DNA from: Acidobacteriota bacterium
GTDB lineage: Bacteria; Acidobacteriota; Polarisedimenticolia; QHYA01
NCBI GenBank assembly: GCA_003223995.1
Contig: QHYA01000206.1
Span: forward strand, 1-8,552
Direction of reading: 5' to 3'
Length of the DNA stretch: 8,552 nt
A program made the translations under genes and the position numbers. Numbering within the stretch: the stretch's first letter is position 1; every line of letters begins with the position of its first letter. The notes below the pieces were generated by a model. The model made no database searches. It had not been told where the DNA came from and saw only the letters and a program-made list of their open reading frames with translations. Below, in pieces: positions 1 to 8,205 of this stretch.

Positions 1-183
1 GACCACCTCGATCCCGTGGTTCCCCAGTGCCTCGTACAGGTCCTCGATATCCTCCACAGAGGTCGCGATCTCTTCCGGCAGCGCCTCGTTCAGCTCGTCA
101 TAGACGAGGTATCCACGCTCCCGTCCGAGCGAGATCAGATGACGGACCTGCTCGTACTTTTCTTCAATCCTCACAGAAGCCAT
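1..183 (-). CDS. rpoD: RNA polymerase primary sigma factor RpoD, N-terminal part (partial)
   Basis: The first 61 codons of a sigma-70 type protein; the rest lies beyond base 1. The visible part is sigma region 1.1: residues 26-37 read LVYDELNEALPE and residues 53-61 read LGNHGIEVV, both typical of primary sigma factors. In the family, region 1.1 keeps free sigma from binding DNA and helps promoter opening in the holoenzyme. The ATG at 183 is secure because an in-frame TGA lies two codons upstream and an AGGTG-type ribosome binding site sits just before it. It is the third gene of the rpsU-dnaG-rpoD order, separated from dnaG by 183 bp. The family is recognised from this short region plus the operon context; the catalytic core regions 2-4 cannot be seen here. 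Confidence 0.9.
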   Translation of the reverse strand, partial: MASVRIEEKYEQVRHLISLGRERGYLVYDELNEALPEEIATSVEDIEDLYEALGNHGIEVV

Positions 184-366
184 TTTTCACCTCTTCGTGG
201 CCGGCATCGAACCGCGACCCGGCCGCCTGCCTCCGGAAGGAATCGACCCTTCCTGCCCCCCGAGCGGTCTTCATTCCGCTGCTTCCCTTCGCAAGTGTGT
301 GACGCCTGAGCCGGCCATGGCGCTACCTCCGGGGGCCAAGTGACCCCCCGGCCCCTCGCGGCCGGG
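184..366 (-). other. dnaG-rpoD intergenic region with inverted repeats
   Basis: This gap of 183 bp holds no credible gene. Three structures are visible: a hairpin at 329-351 (CCGGGGG pairing with CCCCCGG) 16 nt after the dnaG stop, a hairpin at 235-253 (GGAAGG with CCTTCC), and an 11-bp perfect inverted repeat whose arms are 216-226 and 358-368, the second overlapping the dnaG stop codon. None is followed by a T tract, so no classical terminator is called. In E. coli the equivalent dnaG-rpoD gap holds an RNA-processing site that lowers dnaG mRNA relative to rpoD. A similar role here is only inferred from position. Confidence 0.45.
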
Positions 367-2169
367 TCAGGACAGGTCATCGATTCTCCTCGATAGTTCC
401 ATCTTCCTCTGGAACATCGCCTCCAGCGCCGCCGCCGTCCCTGCGGCGTCGATCTCCTTTTGCAGCCGGCGCCTTTCCGCGATCATGCGTTCCTTGCGGA
501 TCGTGGCCAGGCAAGCTGCCGCTTCGGCAGCACTCGCGGGGGCCTTCGGCTTGAAGGCAATGCCTGTCAAGAGATCCTGGGGAGACCCTTCCGGCAGGCG
601 GCTCATCACGGCCGCGATGGTCGGCTCCTCGCCGGCGGCATCCGTGTCGCCGATCGCCTTCAGGATCAGAGCCGTCGGCAAGTCTTCGATCTCCTCCCTG
701 GACAGGCACGGCAGAATCTCCCGGCGCGCCTCCATGCACCCCAGCAGATTCTGGACGAGACGGCTTTCTGCCTCGGAGACCTTCTGGGTGGCGCCCGCGA
801 GCAGGCCGTTCCCCCCGGCCGCATCCCTGGCGCCGCGGGAGATCGATCGCCCACCCGATCTCAGGGTCTTTCTCACCTGCTCCAGGAGGACCCCGTCCTC
901 CAGAGCCAGCCTCTCCGCGATCCGCTTGAAGTAGCCTGAGCGCTCGGCCGGATTCTCGAGCCCGGCCACGTGAGGCAGCAGCTCGTTGAGCGCCTCCACC
1001 TGCGCGGAAGGGTCAGCGAGATCCCGTCCCCTGGCCGCCTCCTCCACCAGGAAGTCGATGCAGCCGGGGGCGGAATCCAGCACCGTTCGATATTGCTCGG
1101 CCCCACGCTGGCGGATGAAAGCGTCCGGATCGAGCCCCTGCTCGAGCCGCAAGACCTGGACCGAGAAACCGCGCGCCAGCAGCAGATCAAGGCTCTTGCG
1201 TGCGGCCGAGATTCCCGCCGGGTCTGGATCGTAGTTGACCGTCACCCGATTCGTGTACCGGGACAGCAACCGCGCCTGCCCTGGCGTGAATGCGGTTCCC
1301 AGCGTCGCGACGGCGTTCGTCACACCAGCTTCATGAAGCGCTGCGAAGTCCAGGTACCCCTCCACCACGACCGCCTTCCCGACCCTTCGAATTGCATCGC
1401 GCGACCAGTTGAGCCCGTAAAGGTTCTCTCCCTTGGAGTAGATCGGGCTCTCCGAGGAGTTGATGTACTTGGCCGACTGAGGGTCTCCGCTCCCGATCAG
1501 CCGCCCTCCGAAGCCGATGACGTCTCCCGACAGACCGTGGATCGGAAACATCAGCCGGTCACGGAAGCGATCGTAGTAGCCCGATCCGTCCTCGCGCGTG
1601 GAGAAGAGCCCGCTCCGAGCCAGCAGTTTGACCGGATGCCGCGCCGCCAAGAGATAGGACTTCAGCCCGTCCCAGGAGGCCGGCGCATACCCGATTCCGA
1701 GGGCCTCGACCGTGTCCGGACACAGTCCACGCTGTTGAACGTAGGCCCGGGCCGCGGTGCCCTGCCGGGGGTGGCTGAGCGCCTTCCGGAAGAAGGCCGC
1801 CGCCTCCCGATGGATCTCGAGGAGTATCTCGCGATCCGGGTCCCGCCCCCGCCCGGACTCCCCGGCCCCGGCGGCTCGTGGCAGCTCGATCCCGGCCTTC
1901 TCGCCGAGGATCCGTGCCGCTTCCTGGAACTCCACCTTCTCGTACAGCATGACGAACTTGAAAGCGTCACCGCCCGCATGACAGCCGAAGCAATAGAAGA
2001 GCTGTTTCTCTTCATCCACCGAGAAGGAGGGGGACTTCTCGGGGTGGAATGGACACAGACCCACGTGACGCCTGCCGGCCTTGCGGAGAGGGAGATAGTC
2101 CCCTACGAGGCGCACAATATCCGTTGCGGCCCGCACCTTCTCCACAAAATCCCGGTAGTCCCGACCCAT
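367..2169 (-). CDS. dnaG: DNA primase DnaG
   Basis: DNA primase of 600 aa, a normal length, which makes the RNA primers for replication at the fork. The N-terminal CHC2-type zinc-binding domain is intact, with C39, H42, C60 and C63. The catalytic core shows the RFRDRLMFPI motif (201-210), a basic segment near 234-261 containing SAKYINSSES, and a TOPRIM fold with the EGYLD motif at 270-274 (catalytic Glu270) and the metal-binding acidic pair in YDPDPAG (Asp314, Asp316), followed by LDPDAF at 346-351. Many primases carry FDGDxAG at the second TOPRIM motif; the YDPD form is a variant that keeps both aspartates. Residues after about 440 are the poorly conserved helicase-interaction domain. The start has a GAGGG-type ribosome binding site and lies 39 nt after the rpsU stop, so the two are very likely co-transcribed. 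A long antisense frame across this gene is a GC artefact. Confidence 0.97.
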   Translation of the reverse strand: MGRDYRDFVEKVRAATDIVRLVGDYLPLRKAGRRHVGLCPFHPEKSPSFSVDEEKQLFYCFGCHAGGDAFKFVMLYEKVEFQEAARILGEKAGIELPRAAGAGESGRGRDPDREILLEIHREAAAFFRKALSHPRQGTAARAYVQQRGLCPDTVEALGIGYAPASWDGLKSYLLAARHPVKLLARSGLFSTREDGSGYYDRFRDRLMFPIHGLSGDVIGFGGRLIGSGDPQSAKYINSSESPIYSKGENLYGLNWSRDAIRRVGKAVVVEGYLDFAALHEAGVTNAVATLGTAFTPGQARLLSRYTNRVTVNYDPDPAGISAARKSLDLLLARGFSVQVLRLEQGLDPDAFIRQRGAEQYRTVLDSAPGCIDFLVEEAARGRDLADPSAQVEALNELLPHVAGLENPAERSGYFKRIAERLALEDGVLLEQVRKTLRSGGRSISRGARDAAGGNGLLAGATQKVSEAESRLVQNLLGCMEARREILPCLSREEIEDLPTALILKAIGDTDAAGEEPTIAAVMSRLPEGSPQDLLTGIAFKPKAPASAAEAAACLATIRKERMIAERRRLQKEIDAAGTAAALEAMFQRKMELSRRIDDLS

Positions 2170-2178
2170 CGTTCCGCC

Positions 2179-2191
2179 CTCGAAAATCGAG
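2179..2191 (-). other. small hairpin between rpsU and dnaG
   Basis: A perfect 5-bp stem (CTCGA, 3-nt loop, TCGAG) lies in the 39-nt gap between rpsU and dnaG. In E. coli a partial terminator in this gap lowers dnaG expression relative to rpsU. Here the stem is short and lacks a following T run, so it may be an attenuator, an mRNA stability element, or chance. Confidence 0.25.
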
Positions 2192-2208
2192 CTCTCTGGC
2201 TCTGCGCT

Positions 2209-2415
2209 CTAGGTGTTTACACGCCGGTCCTGCGCCATCCGCTTGAGGGCCTTCTTGCGCGCTGCCAGAGCCTTACGCTTCCGCTTGGCGCTCGGCTTCT
2301 CGTAATGCTGGCGCTTCTTTAGTTCCGTGAGGATGCCCGATTTTTCGCACTTGCGCTTGAAGCGGCGCAAGGCGTTTTCCAGGGACTCGTCCTCACGGAC
2401 CTTGACGAGCGGCAT
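2209..2415 (-). CDS. rpsU: 30S ribosomal protein bS21
   Basis: A 68-aa, very basic protein of the S21 family. The N-terminus MPLVKVREDESLENALRRF, the central FKRKCEKSG (residues 19-27) and the YEKPSAKRKRKA stretch (38-49) are characteristic. bS21 sits on the small ribosomal subunit near the 3' end of 16S rRNA and helps initiation of translation. It is the first gene of the rpsU-dnaG-rpoD operon, which couples translation, replication and transcription. The only upstream same-strand promoter with strong matches is at 2653-2681. A purine-rich segment (GAAGGAGG, then GAGAGG) precedes the ATG. Length and sequence are ordinary for the family. Confidence 0.97.
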   Translation of the reverse strand: MPLVKVREDESLENALRRFKRKCEKSGILTELKKRQHYEKPSAKRKRKALAARKKALKRMAQDRRVNT

Positions 2416-2652
2416 CCGCCTCTCACCCCCCTCCTTCTTTCGTCCTACGTGCAGACCGGCTCGCGACTGTAGTCAGCCACACACCAGCCCTCTATATATA
2501 GAGGAACGGAAGAAGACCTCAGAGCGTCGCCCCGCCAAGGGCAACCCCCCTCTGGCTCCTTCCCATTGCCGTGTCAAGTGGCTGCCTGCAAATGTCTAAG
2601 TCGTTGAGCAGCAGGCGATTATCTTTTCCGCCCCCCTTCTGTAGCAACTACA
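2416..2652 (-). promoter_or_regulatory. long 5' leader of the rpsU operon
   Basis: About 230 nt separate the predicted transcription start from the rpsU ATG, and no credible small ORF is present. The leader holds the 16-bp palindrome at 2489-2504 and, nearer the promoter, a possible stem of GCCTGC (about 2583-2588) with GCAGGC (about 2610-2615). A leader this long before a ribosomal protein gene often carries post-transcriptional control, but I recognise no known riboswitch or ribosomal-protein leader motif. Function is inference only. Confidence 0.4.
2489..2504. repeat. 16-bp perfect palindrome CCTCTATATATAGAGG
   Basis: The sequence equals its own reverse complement over 16 bp and is AT-rich at the centre within GC-rich surroundings. 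It lies about 75 bp upstream of the rpsU ATG, inside the predicted leader. It could be a repressor operator of a dimeric protein, or a compact RNA stem. I do not recognise it as a LexA box or another named operator. Confidence 0.6.
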
Positions 2653-2681
2653 TATATATCCCGCACCTCCCCCTTTGTCAA
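2653..2681 (-). promoter_or_regulatory. sigma70-type promoter of the rpsU-dnaG-rpoD operon
   Basis: Read on the minus strand: -35 TTGACA (2681-2676), a 17-nt spacer, then -10 TATATA (2658-2653). The -35 is a perfect consensus, the -10 matches five of six bases, and the spacing is ideal. A start near 2646 would give a leader of about 230 nt before rpsU. It is the best promoter match in the window and points the right way. Confidence 0.75.
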
Positions 2682-2698
2682 GCGCGGCCAGACACCCT

Positions 2699-2945
2699 GA
2701 GCCTGTTTTTCAACACCCTTATTTTACAATCACTTAGAGACTTGACATTCAGCCTCACCACATGCGGCGCGTGGAGGAACCTCCGGAGGCCAGGTGGGCC
2801 CTGTTCGAGCAGAGATCGGCATCCGGAGGAGTTCTTGCTCGCGTGCAAACCGTGGGGTGACGCGCGAAAGAGTGAAGCGGCCTCCGAAGGCAGGTGGATA
2901 GCCTAGCCAAACCCTTTGGGAATGGCTGACCAGGGCCTCATCCTG
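2699..2945. other. noncoding GC-rich segment between larB and the rpsU promoters
   Basis: I see no gene here. The segment contains an imperfect direct repeat (2780-2797 and 2881-2897, both CCTCCG-A/G-AGGC-CAGGTGG-like), the palindrome CCTCCGGAGG at 2780-2789, a perfect 7-bp pairing between 2797-2803 (GGCCCTG) and 2931-2937 (CAGGGCC), and a stem with an internal loop at 2905-2927 that could sit at the 3' end of the larB transcript. It could encode a structured RNA or be decayed sequence. It matches no RNA family that I recognise. Confidence 0.35.
2721..2748 (-). promoter_or_regulatory. possible second, upstream promoter for the rpsU operon
   Basis: On the minus strand there is a -35-like ATGTCA (2748-2743, four of six matches), a 16-nt spacer, and TAAAAT (2726-2721, five of six matches). 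It lies about 70 bp upstream of the stronger promoter and points toward rpsU. Tandem promoters are common before this operon, but this match is weaker and unproven. Confidence 0.3.
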
Positions 2946-3719
2946 TCAGTACTTTCGGCGGACACCGGCGCGGTTGCGATTGATGAGGCTGGCCGCGTAT
3001 CCAGCTCCAAAACCGTTATCGATGTTGACTACGGTTAGACCGCTCGAGCAGGAGTTGAGCATACTCATGAGAGCCGCAAGGCCTCCGAAGGCAGCGCCGT
3101 AACCCACGCTCGTTGGCACGGCAATGACCGGCGCATTGACAAGTCCTGCGACCACGCTGGGAAGGGCCCCCTCCATTCCCGCGACAACCACGAGCACCTG
3201 CGCCGCCAGGATACGCTCCTTCTCGGCCGTCAGCCTGTGCAACCCGGCGACTCCTACGTCGTAGAGCCGGTCCACCAGGTTCCCCATCAGCTCCGCCGTC
3301 AGCGCCGCCTCCTCGGCGACCGCTACGTCGGAGGTTCCCGCGGAGATCACCATGACTCCCGGCCGACGCCTGCGGGCGCGGCCCGCGGGCAACTGGAATA
3401 CGGCCCGCGCCGGGGCGTTATAGAGCGCCCTGGGGTGACGTTTCCGGATCGCCTCGTGGACTTCCGGTCCGACTCTCGTCACCAACACGGCCTGTTCTCG
3501 GGAAGCGATCCGGCTCACGATCGCAAGGATCTGCTCGAGGGATTTCCCCTCGCCGAAGACCACTTCGGGAAAGCCCCGGCGAAGTTCGCGATGGCTGTCC
3601 AGCCTTGCGATGCCGAGGTCCTCGAAGGGAAGCTCGCGAAGCCCCTCGAGGGCCGCAGCGACGGACATCTTCCCCTTCGACAGGTCCTGCAGAATGCTGC
3701 GGATCGCCCCGATCTTCAT
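2946..3719 (-). CDS. larB: LarB, pyridinium-3,5-biscarboxylate mononucleotide synthase (nickel-pincer cofactor biosynthesis)
   Basis: A 257-aa protein of the LarB family, which is related to the PurE carboxylase. LarB carboxylates and hydrolyses nicotinic acid adenine dinucleotide to give the precursor that LarE (sulfur insertion) and LarC (nickel insertion) turn into the nickel-pincer nucleotide of lactate racemase and related enzymes. Family marks are LPFEDLGIARLDSHR (30-44), RRGFPEVVFGEGKS (47-60), the PurE-like SAGTSDVAVAEEA (126-138), GMEGALPSVVAGL (181-193), and the C-terminal LNSCSSGLTVVNIDNGFGAG (221-240). Cys224 in this last motif is likely the catalytic cysteine known from the Lactobacillus enzyme. 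The ATG at 3719 matches the usual N-terminus, though its ribosome binding site is weak. It stands alone: no larA, larC or larE is in the window, and the neighbours are the divergent HU gene and the rpsU operon. Confidence 0.93.
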   Translation of the reverse strand: MKIGAIRSILQDLSKGKMSVAAALEGLRELPFEDLGIARLDSHRELRRGFPEVVFGEGKSLEQILAIVSRIASREQAVLVTRVGPEVHEAIRKRHPRALYNAPARAVFQLPAGRARRRRPGVMVISAGTSDVAVAEEAALTAELMGNLVDRLYDVGVAGLHRLTAEKERILAAQVLVVVAGMEGALPSVVAGLVNAPVIAVPTSVGYGAAFGGLAALMSMLNSCSSGLTVVNIDNGFGAGYAASLINRNRAGVRRKY

Positions 3720-3818
3720 GGCTTCACGCCGATTATCCCAGGGAAGGCGTCCCTTCGCGATCGTCCGCGGGAGGGAGTCGAGTCGCGGGAAAACCCTCTT
3801 CGGTCCCCTCTTTCACTC

Positions 3819-3848
3819 TTGACATCGTTCCGAAAGCGATAGTACAAG
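3819..3848 (+). promoter_or_regulatory. candidate sigma70-type promoter for the HU gene
   Basis: On the plus strand there is a perfect -35 TTGACA at 3819-3824, an 18-nt spacer, and a -10-like TACAAG at 3843-3848 (four of six matches). The predicted start near 3855 gives a leader of about 78 nt before the HU ATG. It lies in the 213-bp gap shared with the divergent larB, for which I could not find a convincing promoter. Confidence 0.45.
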
Positions 3849-3919
3849 CGCGGTAACTTCCGGACGACGCGCGAGTGCGCCGACGGAGCTTTTTCTCTCC
3901 GGCTCATGGCTCAACCAAG

Positions 3920-3925
3920 AGGAGG
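3920..3925 (+). promoter_or_regulatory. ribosome binding site AGGAGG deciding the HU start
   Basis: A perfect AGGAGG lies 7 nt upstream of the ATG at 3933. An in-frame ATG at 3906 would add nine residues (MAQPRGGGP) that are not part of HU proteins and that would be translated across this site, so 3933 is preferred. Confidence 0.85.
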
Positions 3926-3932
3926 GGGCCCC

Positions 3933-4208
3933 ATGAACAAGATGGAGTTGATCGAAAGCGTGGCTGAGGATGCGGGCATCACGAAAGCGAGCGCGTCGAG
4001 AGCCATCGAAGCGCTCTGCAGCGGGATCGAGCGGAGCCTGAGGAAGGGACAGAAGGTGACGATGGTCGGCTTCGGTACTTTCGGCATCTCCCGCCGAAAG
4101 GCTCGGACCGGCCGCAATCCGCAGACCGGGGCGCCGATCTCGATCAAGGCGAAGAAGGTCGTTCGGTTCAAGGCGGGAAAGCAGCTCGACCGCTCGATCA
4201 ACAAGTAG
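3933..4208 (+). CDS. hup: HU-family DNA-binding protein
   Basis: A 91-aa basic protein with the full length of the HU/IHF family, which binds the DNA minor groove as a dimer, bends DNA and compacts the nucleoid. Visible marks are the N-terminal helices with MNKMELIESVAEDAGITKAS, the turn VGFGTFGISRR (45-55), the flexible beta-arm starting RNPQTG (61-66) with the intercalating Pro63, and the ending IKAKKVVRFKAGKQL (71-85). It looks closer to HU than to IHF, but the subgroup was not tested. The start follows from a strong AGGAGG. It is the only plus-strand gene in the window, divergent from larB and convergent with the carboxylase operon. It is likely a single-gene transcript. Confidence 0.95.
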   Translation: MNKMELIESVAEDAGITKASASRAIEALCSGIERSLRKGQKVTMVGFGTFGISRRKARTGRNPQTGAPISIKAKKVVRFKAGKQLDRSINK

Positions 4209-4413
4209 CCGCGTCCCCGACGCGAGCCGATCCAGCTCTTACCTCCGAGGGAAGGAGCCGGCGACGCGCCCCGAAACGGCCGAATTGGCGCAGGGCCCCT
4301 TTCGGTTGGTGCGTCGGCGTCAACGCCCCCGGAACGCCAGTTCCGGGAGCGCTCCGAGCGCAAAGCGCGCGAGGAGAGTCCGAGGGGGACAGGGTGGTCG
4401 TCGGGACCGCCGG
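4209..4413. other. convergent intergenic region with hairpins
   Basis: This 205-bp region between the HU gene and the convergent carrier-protein gene contains no credible gene. It holds three perfect hairpins: 4210-4224 (6-bp stem directly after the HU stop), 4328-4347 (8-bp stem CCCGGAAC with GTTCCGGG, loop GCCA), and 4349-4361 (5-bp stem GCGCT with AGCGC). Stems of this kind may end transcription from both sides, but there is no T tract on either strand, so they are not called as intrinsic terminators. Confidence 0.45.
4328..4347. terminator. possible bidirectional terminator-like hairpin
   Basis: A perfect 8-bp GC-rich stem (CCCGGAAC / GTTCCGGG) with a 4-nt loop, located between two convergent genes. 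The position is right for a shared terminator, but neither strand has the T run expected of an intrinsic one, so it may instead protect 3' ends or have no role. Confidence 0.3.
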
Positions 4414-4911
4414 CTATTCCAGGACCACGAGATCGGCGCCCGCCTCAACGGCGCTTCCCGCCGACACGAGAACGTCGGTCACCTTCCCCGCAAAAGGGGC
4501 GAGTAGCTCGTTCTCCATCTTCATGGCCTCGATGACGAGCAACGGCTGACCCTGGCCCACCGACTCTCCCGGCCTTACGAGCACAGCCGTGATCTTCCCC
4601 GGCATCACTGAGCGGACCTTCGCTTGCCCGGAGCGGGCTGTGCCGCTCCTCTGGCGAATGGGTCGGAGCGGGTCGAGCAGCAGGACCTCGACCGCTTCCG
4701 TGCCGACCTGTACCCGGAAGCCCTGGGCCAGATCTTCGACCGTCACCTCGTAGGACCGCTGTCCGACGAGCAGGGAATAGAAGAATCCGTCAACAGCGCG
4801 GGCGTCCACCACGTGCTCCCGTCCGTCCACCAGCACACGGAGCTTCTCTCCGGCGGGCTCGAAAGCGATCTCGTGCATTTGACCCTCGATCTCGGCCTCG
4901 ATGCGAGTCAT
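4414..4911 (-). CDS. biotin carboxyl carrier protein subunit of an acyl-CoA carboxylase
   Basis: A 165-aa carrier subunit. Residues 97-165 form a biotinyl domain: VRSVMPGKITAVLVRPGESV (99-118), then EAMKMEN (128-134) with Lys131 as the site that biotin ligase modifies, then GKVTDVLVSAGSAVEAGADLVVLE to the end. The first 85 or so residues are beta-rich (for example RVLVDGREHVVDARAVDG, 25-42) and resemble the linker region before the biotinyl domain in propionyl-CoA carboxylase alpha chains more than the Ala/Pro-rich start of E. coli AccB. The biotin swings between the biotin carboxylase and the PccB-type transferase encoded just upstream. A good AAGGA site precedes the ATG; the gap to the biotin carboxylase stop is 42 nt, so the gene is the last of the operon. 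Confidence 0.9.
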   Translation of the reverse strand: MTRIEAEIEGQMHEIAFEPAGEKLRVLVDGREHVVDARAVDGFFYSLLVGQRSYEVTVEDLAQGFRVQVGTEAVEVLLLDPLRPIRQRSGTARSGQAKVRSVMPGKITAVLVRPGESVGQGQPLLVIEAMKMENELLAPFAGKVTDVLVSAGSAVEAGADLVVLE

Positions 4912-4953
4912 TTTCCTTGCCTCAGCGAGTCCCAGATGTCGCTGAATTGCGCC

Positions 4954-6584
4954 TCACCGCGATTCCGACTCCGCTCCCAGGATAATCCTGCTACTGAGGC
5001 GGCCGCGCAGACCCTCCAGCCTTCCCGCCAGCTTCCAGTTGAGCCTGCCGCTGAGCGCCCTCACCACCGTCCCTCTTGTGCCGGTGCGCGGCTCCCGGGC
5101 ACCGACAGTGCTCTGCTCTCCCGCTCTTCGCTGCGAGGCCACGGCGCAAGCGATCAGCGCGATTTCGTGAAGCTCGGGAGGATGGTCTCGCACGGTAAGC
5201 AGCTCCTCCCCGTGCCTCTCGATGAAGCTCGTGTCGATATCCGCCGAGAGGAACGCTGGGTGGCGCACAAGCCGCCGCAGGAACGGGATCGTCGTCCGGA
5301 TCCCCTGGATCCGGTACTCGTCGAGGGCCCGGCGCAGCCGGTCGATGGCCTCTTGGCGATCGCGGCCCCAGGCAACGAGCTTCGAGATCATCGGATCGTA
5401 GTGAACCGGCACCTCATATCCCGGATAGACCCCCCCGTCATCCCGGACGAAAGGTCCCGCCGGTGCCCGCAGGGTCCCGATGAGGCCCGGTGAGGGGAGG
5501 AAGCCCCGGAAGGGATCTTCGGCGTAGATCCGGCACTCGATCGCGTGGCCGCGCAGGAACACCTCTTCCTGCCCGCATGGGATGGGCCTGCCGGCCGCGA
5601 TGTCGATCTGGCTGCGGACGATATCGATCCCAGTGACCATCTCCGTGACGGGATGCTCGACCTGCAACCGGGTGTTCATTTCCATGAACGAGAACGAGCC
5701 GTCCTCCCCCCGGAGCATCTCTACGGTACCAGCCCCTACGTACCCCGCTGCGAGCGCTGCTCGGACCGCAAGCTCCCCTATTCGCTGCCGGGTGTCCTCG
5801 CCGACAACCGGAGAGGGAGACTCCTCGACGAGCTTCTGGTGGCGTCTCTGGATCGAGCACTCTCTCTCTCCAAGGTGGATCGCGCTTCCTCGGGAATCCG
5901 CCAGCACCTGGACCTCGATGTGGCGTGCCCGCTCGGCATATCGCTCGATATAGATGGAGGGGTCGCCGAAAGAACTGCTGGCCTCTGACCGCGCCAACCG
6001 TAGCAAGCCCGGCAGCTCCTCCGGGGATCGAACGATTCGCATCCCTTTCCCCCCGCCTCCCGCCGCCGCCTTGAGGATCACCGGATAGCCTACCTCTCGC
6101 GCCAGCCGCGCCGCCTCGTGCTCTCCTTCGGGGAGAATCCCCGTTCCCGAAACCACCGGCACGGCCGCCTCGCTCATGATCCTCCGGGCCTCCACCTTGT
6201 TCCCCATGGCCCGCATCGCCCTGGCCGGCGGGCCGATGAAGACGATCCCGGCCGCCTCGCAGGCCTCCGCAAACTCCGGGTTCTCGGCCAGGAAGCCGTA
6301 GCCAGGATGCACCGCCTCGGCTCCCGAGCGGCGCGCCGCCTCGACCACAGCCTCCACCCGCAGGTAACTGTCCCGGGCCTGTGGCGCACCGACCTCGTAC
6401 GCCTCGTCTGCGAGACGGACGTGCAGGGCCTCGCGGTCCGCCGTGGAGTAGATCGCCACGGGGGAGATCCCCATCTCCCGGCACGCCCGGATGACGCGAA
6501 CGGCGATCTCGCCTCGGTTCGCGACCAGCAGCTTGCGGAAGGGATGGATCGAGGCCGGCAGCGGCGCGGCGGTCGTGAGGAGGG

Positions 6585-6588
<4 letters not shown>
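4954..6588 (-). CDS. accC: biotin carboxylase subunit of an acyl-CoA carboxylase
   Basis: A 544-aa ATP-grasp enzyme that carboxylates the biotin of the carrier protein using ATP and bicarbonate. Seen in order: the N-terminal LLVANRGEIAVRVIRA (20-35), HPGYGFLAENPEFA (94-107), Lys131, the glycine-rich ATP loop AAAGGGGKGMRIV (174-186) with Lys173 before it, RHIEVQVLAD (222-231) with His223, and EMNTRLQVEHPVTE (303-316) with Glu303, Asn305 and Arg307; Arg353 in ECRIYAEDP matches the catalytic Arg of E. coli AccC. The core ends near 458. The last 85 residues exceed the E. coli enzyme (449 aa) and resemble the linker found in fused alpha chains. The start is a GTG at 6588 overlapping the pccB stop (GTGA), which suggests translational coupling. 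The frame stays open far upstream inside pccB, but that part is a shadow. Confidence 0.92.
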
Positions 6589-8132
<1,544 letters not shown>

Positions 8133-8205
8133 GAGGCTCAGCTCGGGGTGTCCATGGAGATTGCGCCGGAGAGAGGGCGCCGACCGACCGGCTCCCCTGG
8201 CGCTG

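Noticed and set aside
970..2322. A 450-codon open frame on the plus strand antisense to dnaG and running into rpsU
   Set aside because: It mirrors a clear DnaG reading frame in GC-rich DNA, has no recognisable domain, and crosses the end of rpsU. Long antisense frames are expected at this base composition.
2742..2770. A perfect TTGACA on the plus strand at 2742-2747
   Set aside because: There is no -10-like sequence 16-19 nt downstream (the bases are CGGCGC) and no plus-strand gene follows.
2797..2820. GTTCGAGC flanked by CCCT and AGAG, like a tRNA T-arm
   Set aside because: The invariant C61 and a matching 5-bp stem are missing, and no acceptor or anticodon arm is found upstream.
3716..3907. 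A 63-codon minus-strand frame ending in an ATGA overlap with the larB start
   Set aside because: The overlap looks like translational coupling, but the protein is Arg/Ser-rich with no family resemblance, has no good ribosome binding site, and crosses the HU promoter region.
3911..4363. A 150-codon minus-strand frame antisense to the HU gene
   Set aside because: It is a shadow of the clear HU gene and is Arg/Pro-rich with no recognisable domain.
4371..4400. GAGGAGAGTCCGAG...ACAGGG, resembling the first conserved block of RNase P RNA (GAGGAAAGTCC)
   Set aside because: The later conserved blocks (ACAGAAA and the 3' strand of the P4 helix) are not seen in the next 300 bp, which is occupied by the carrier-protein gene. 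It is most likely chance.
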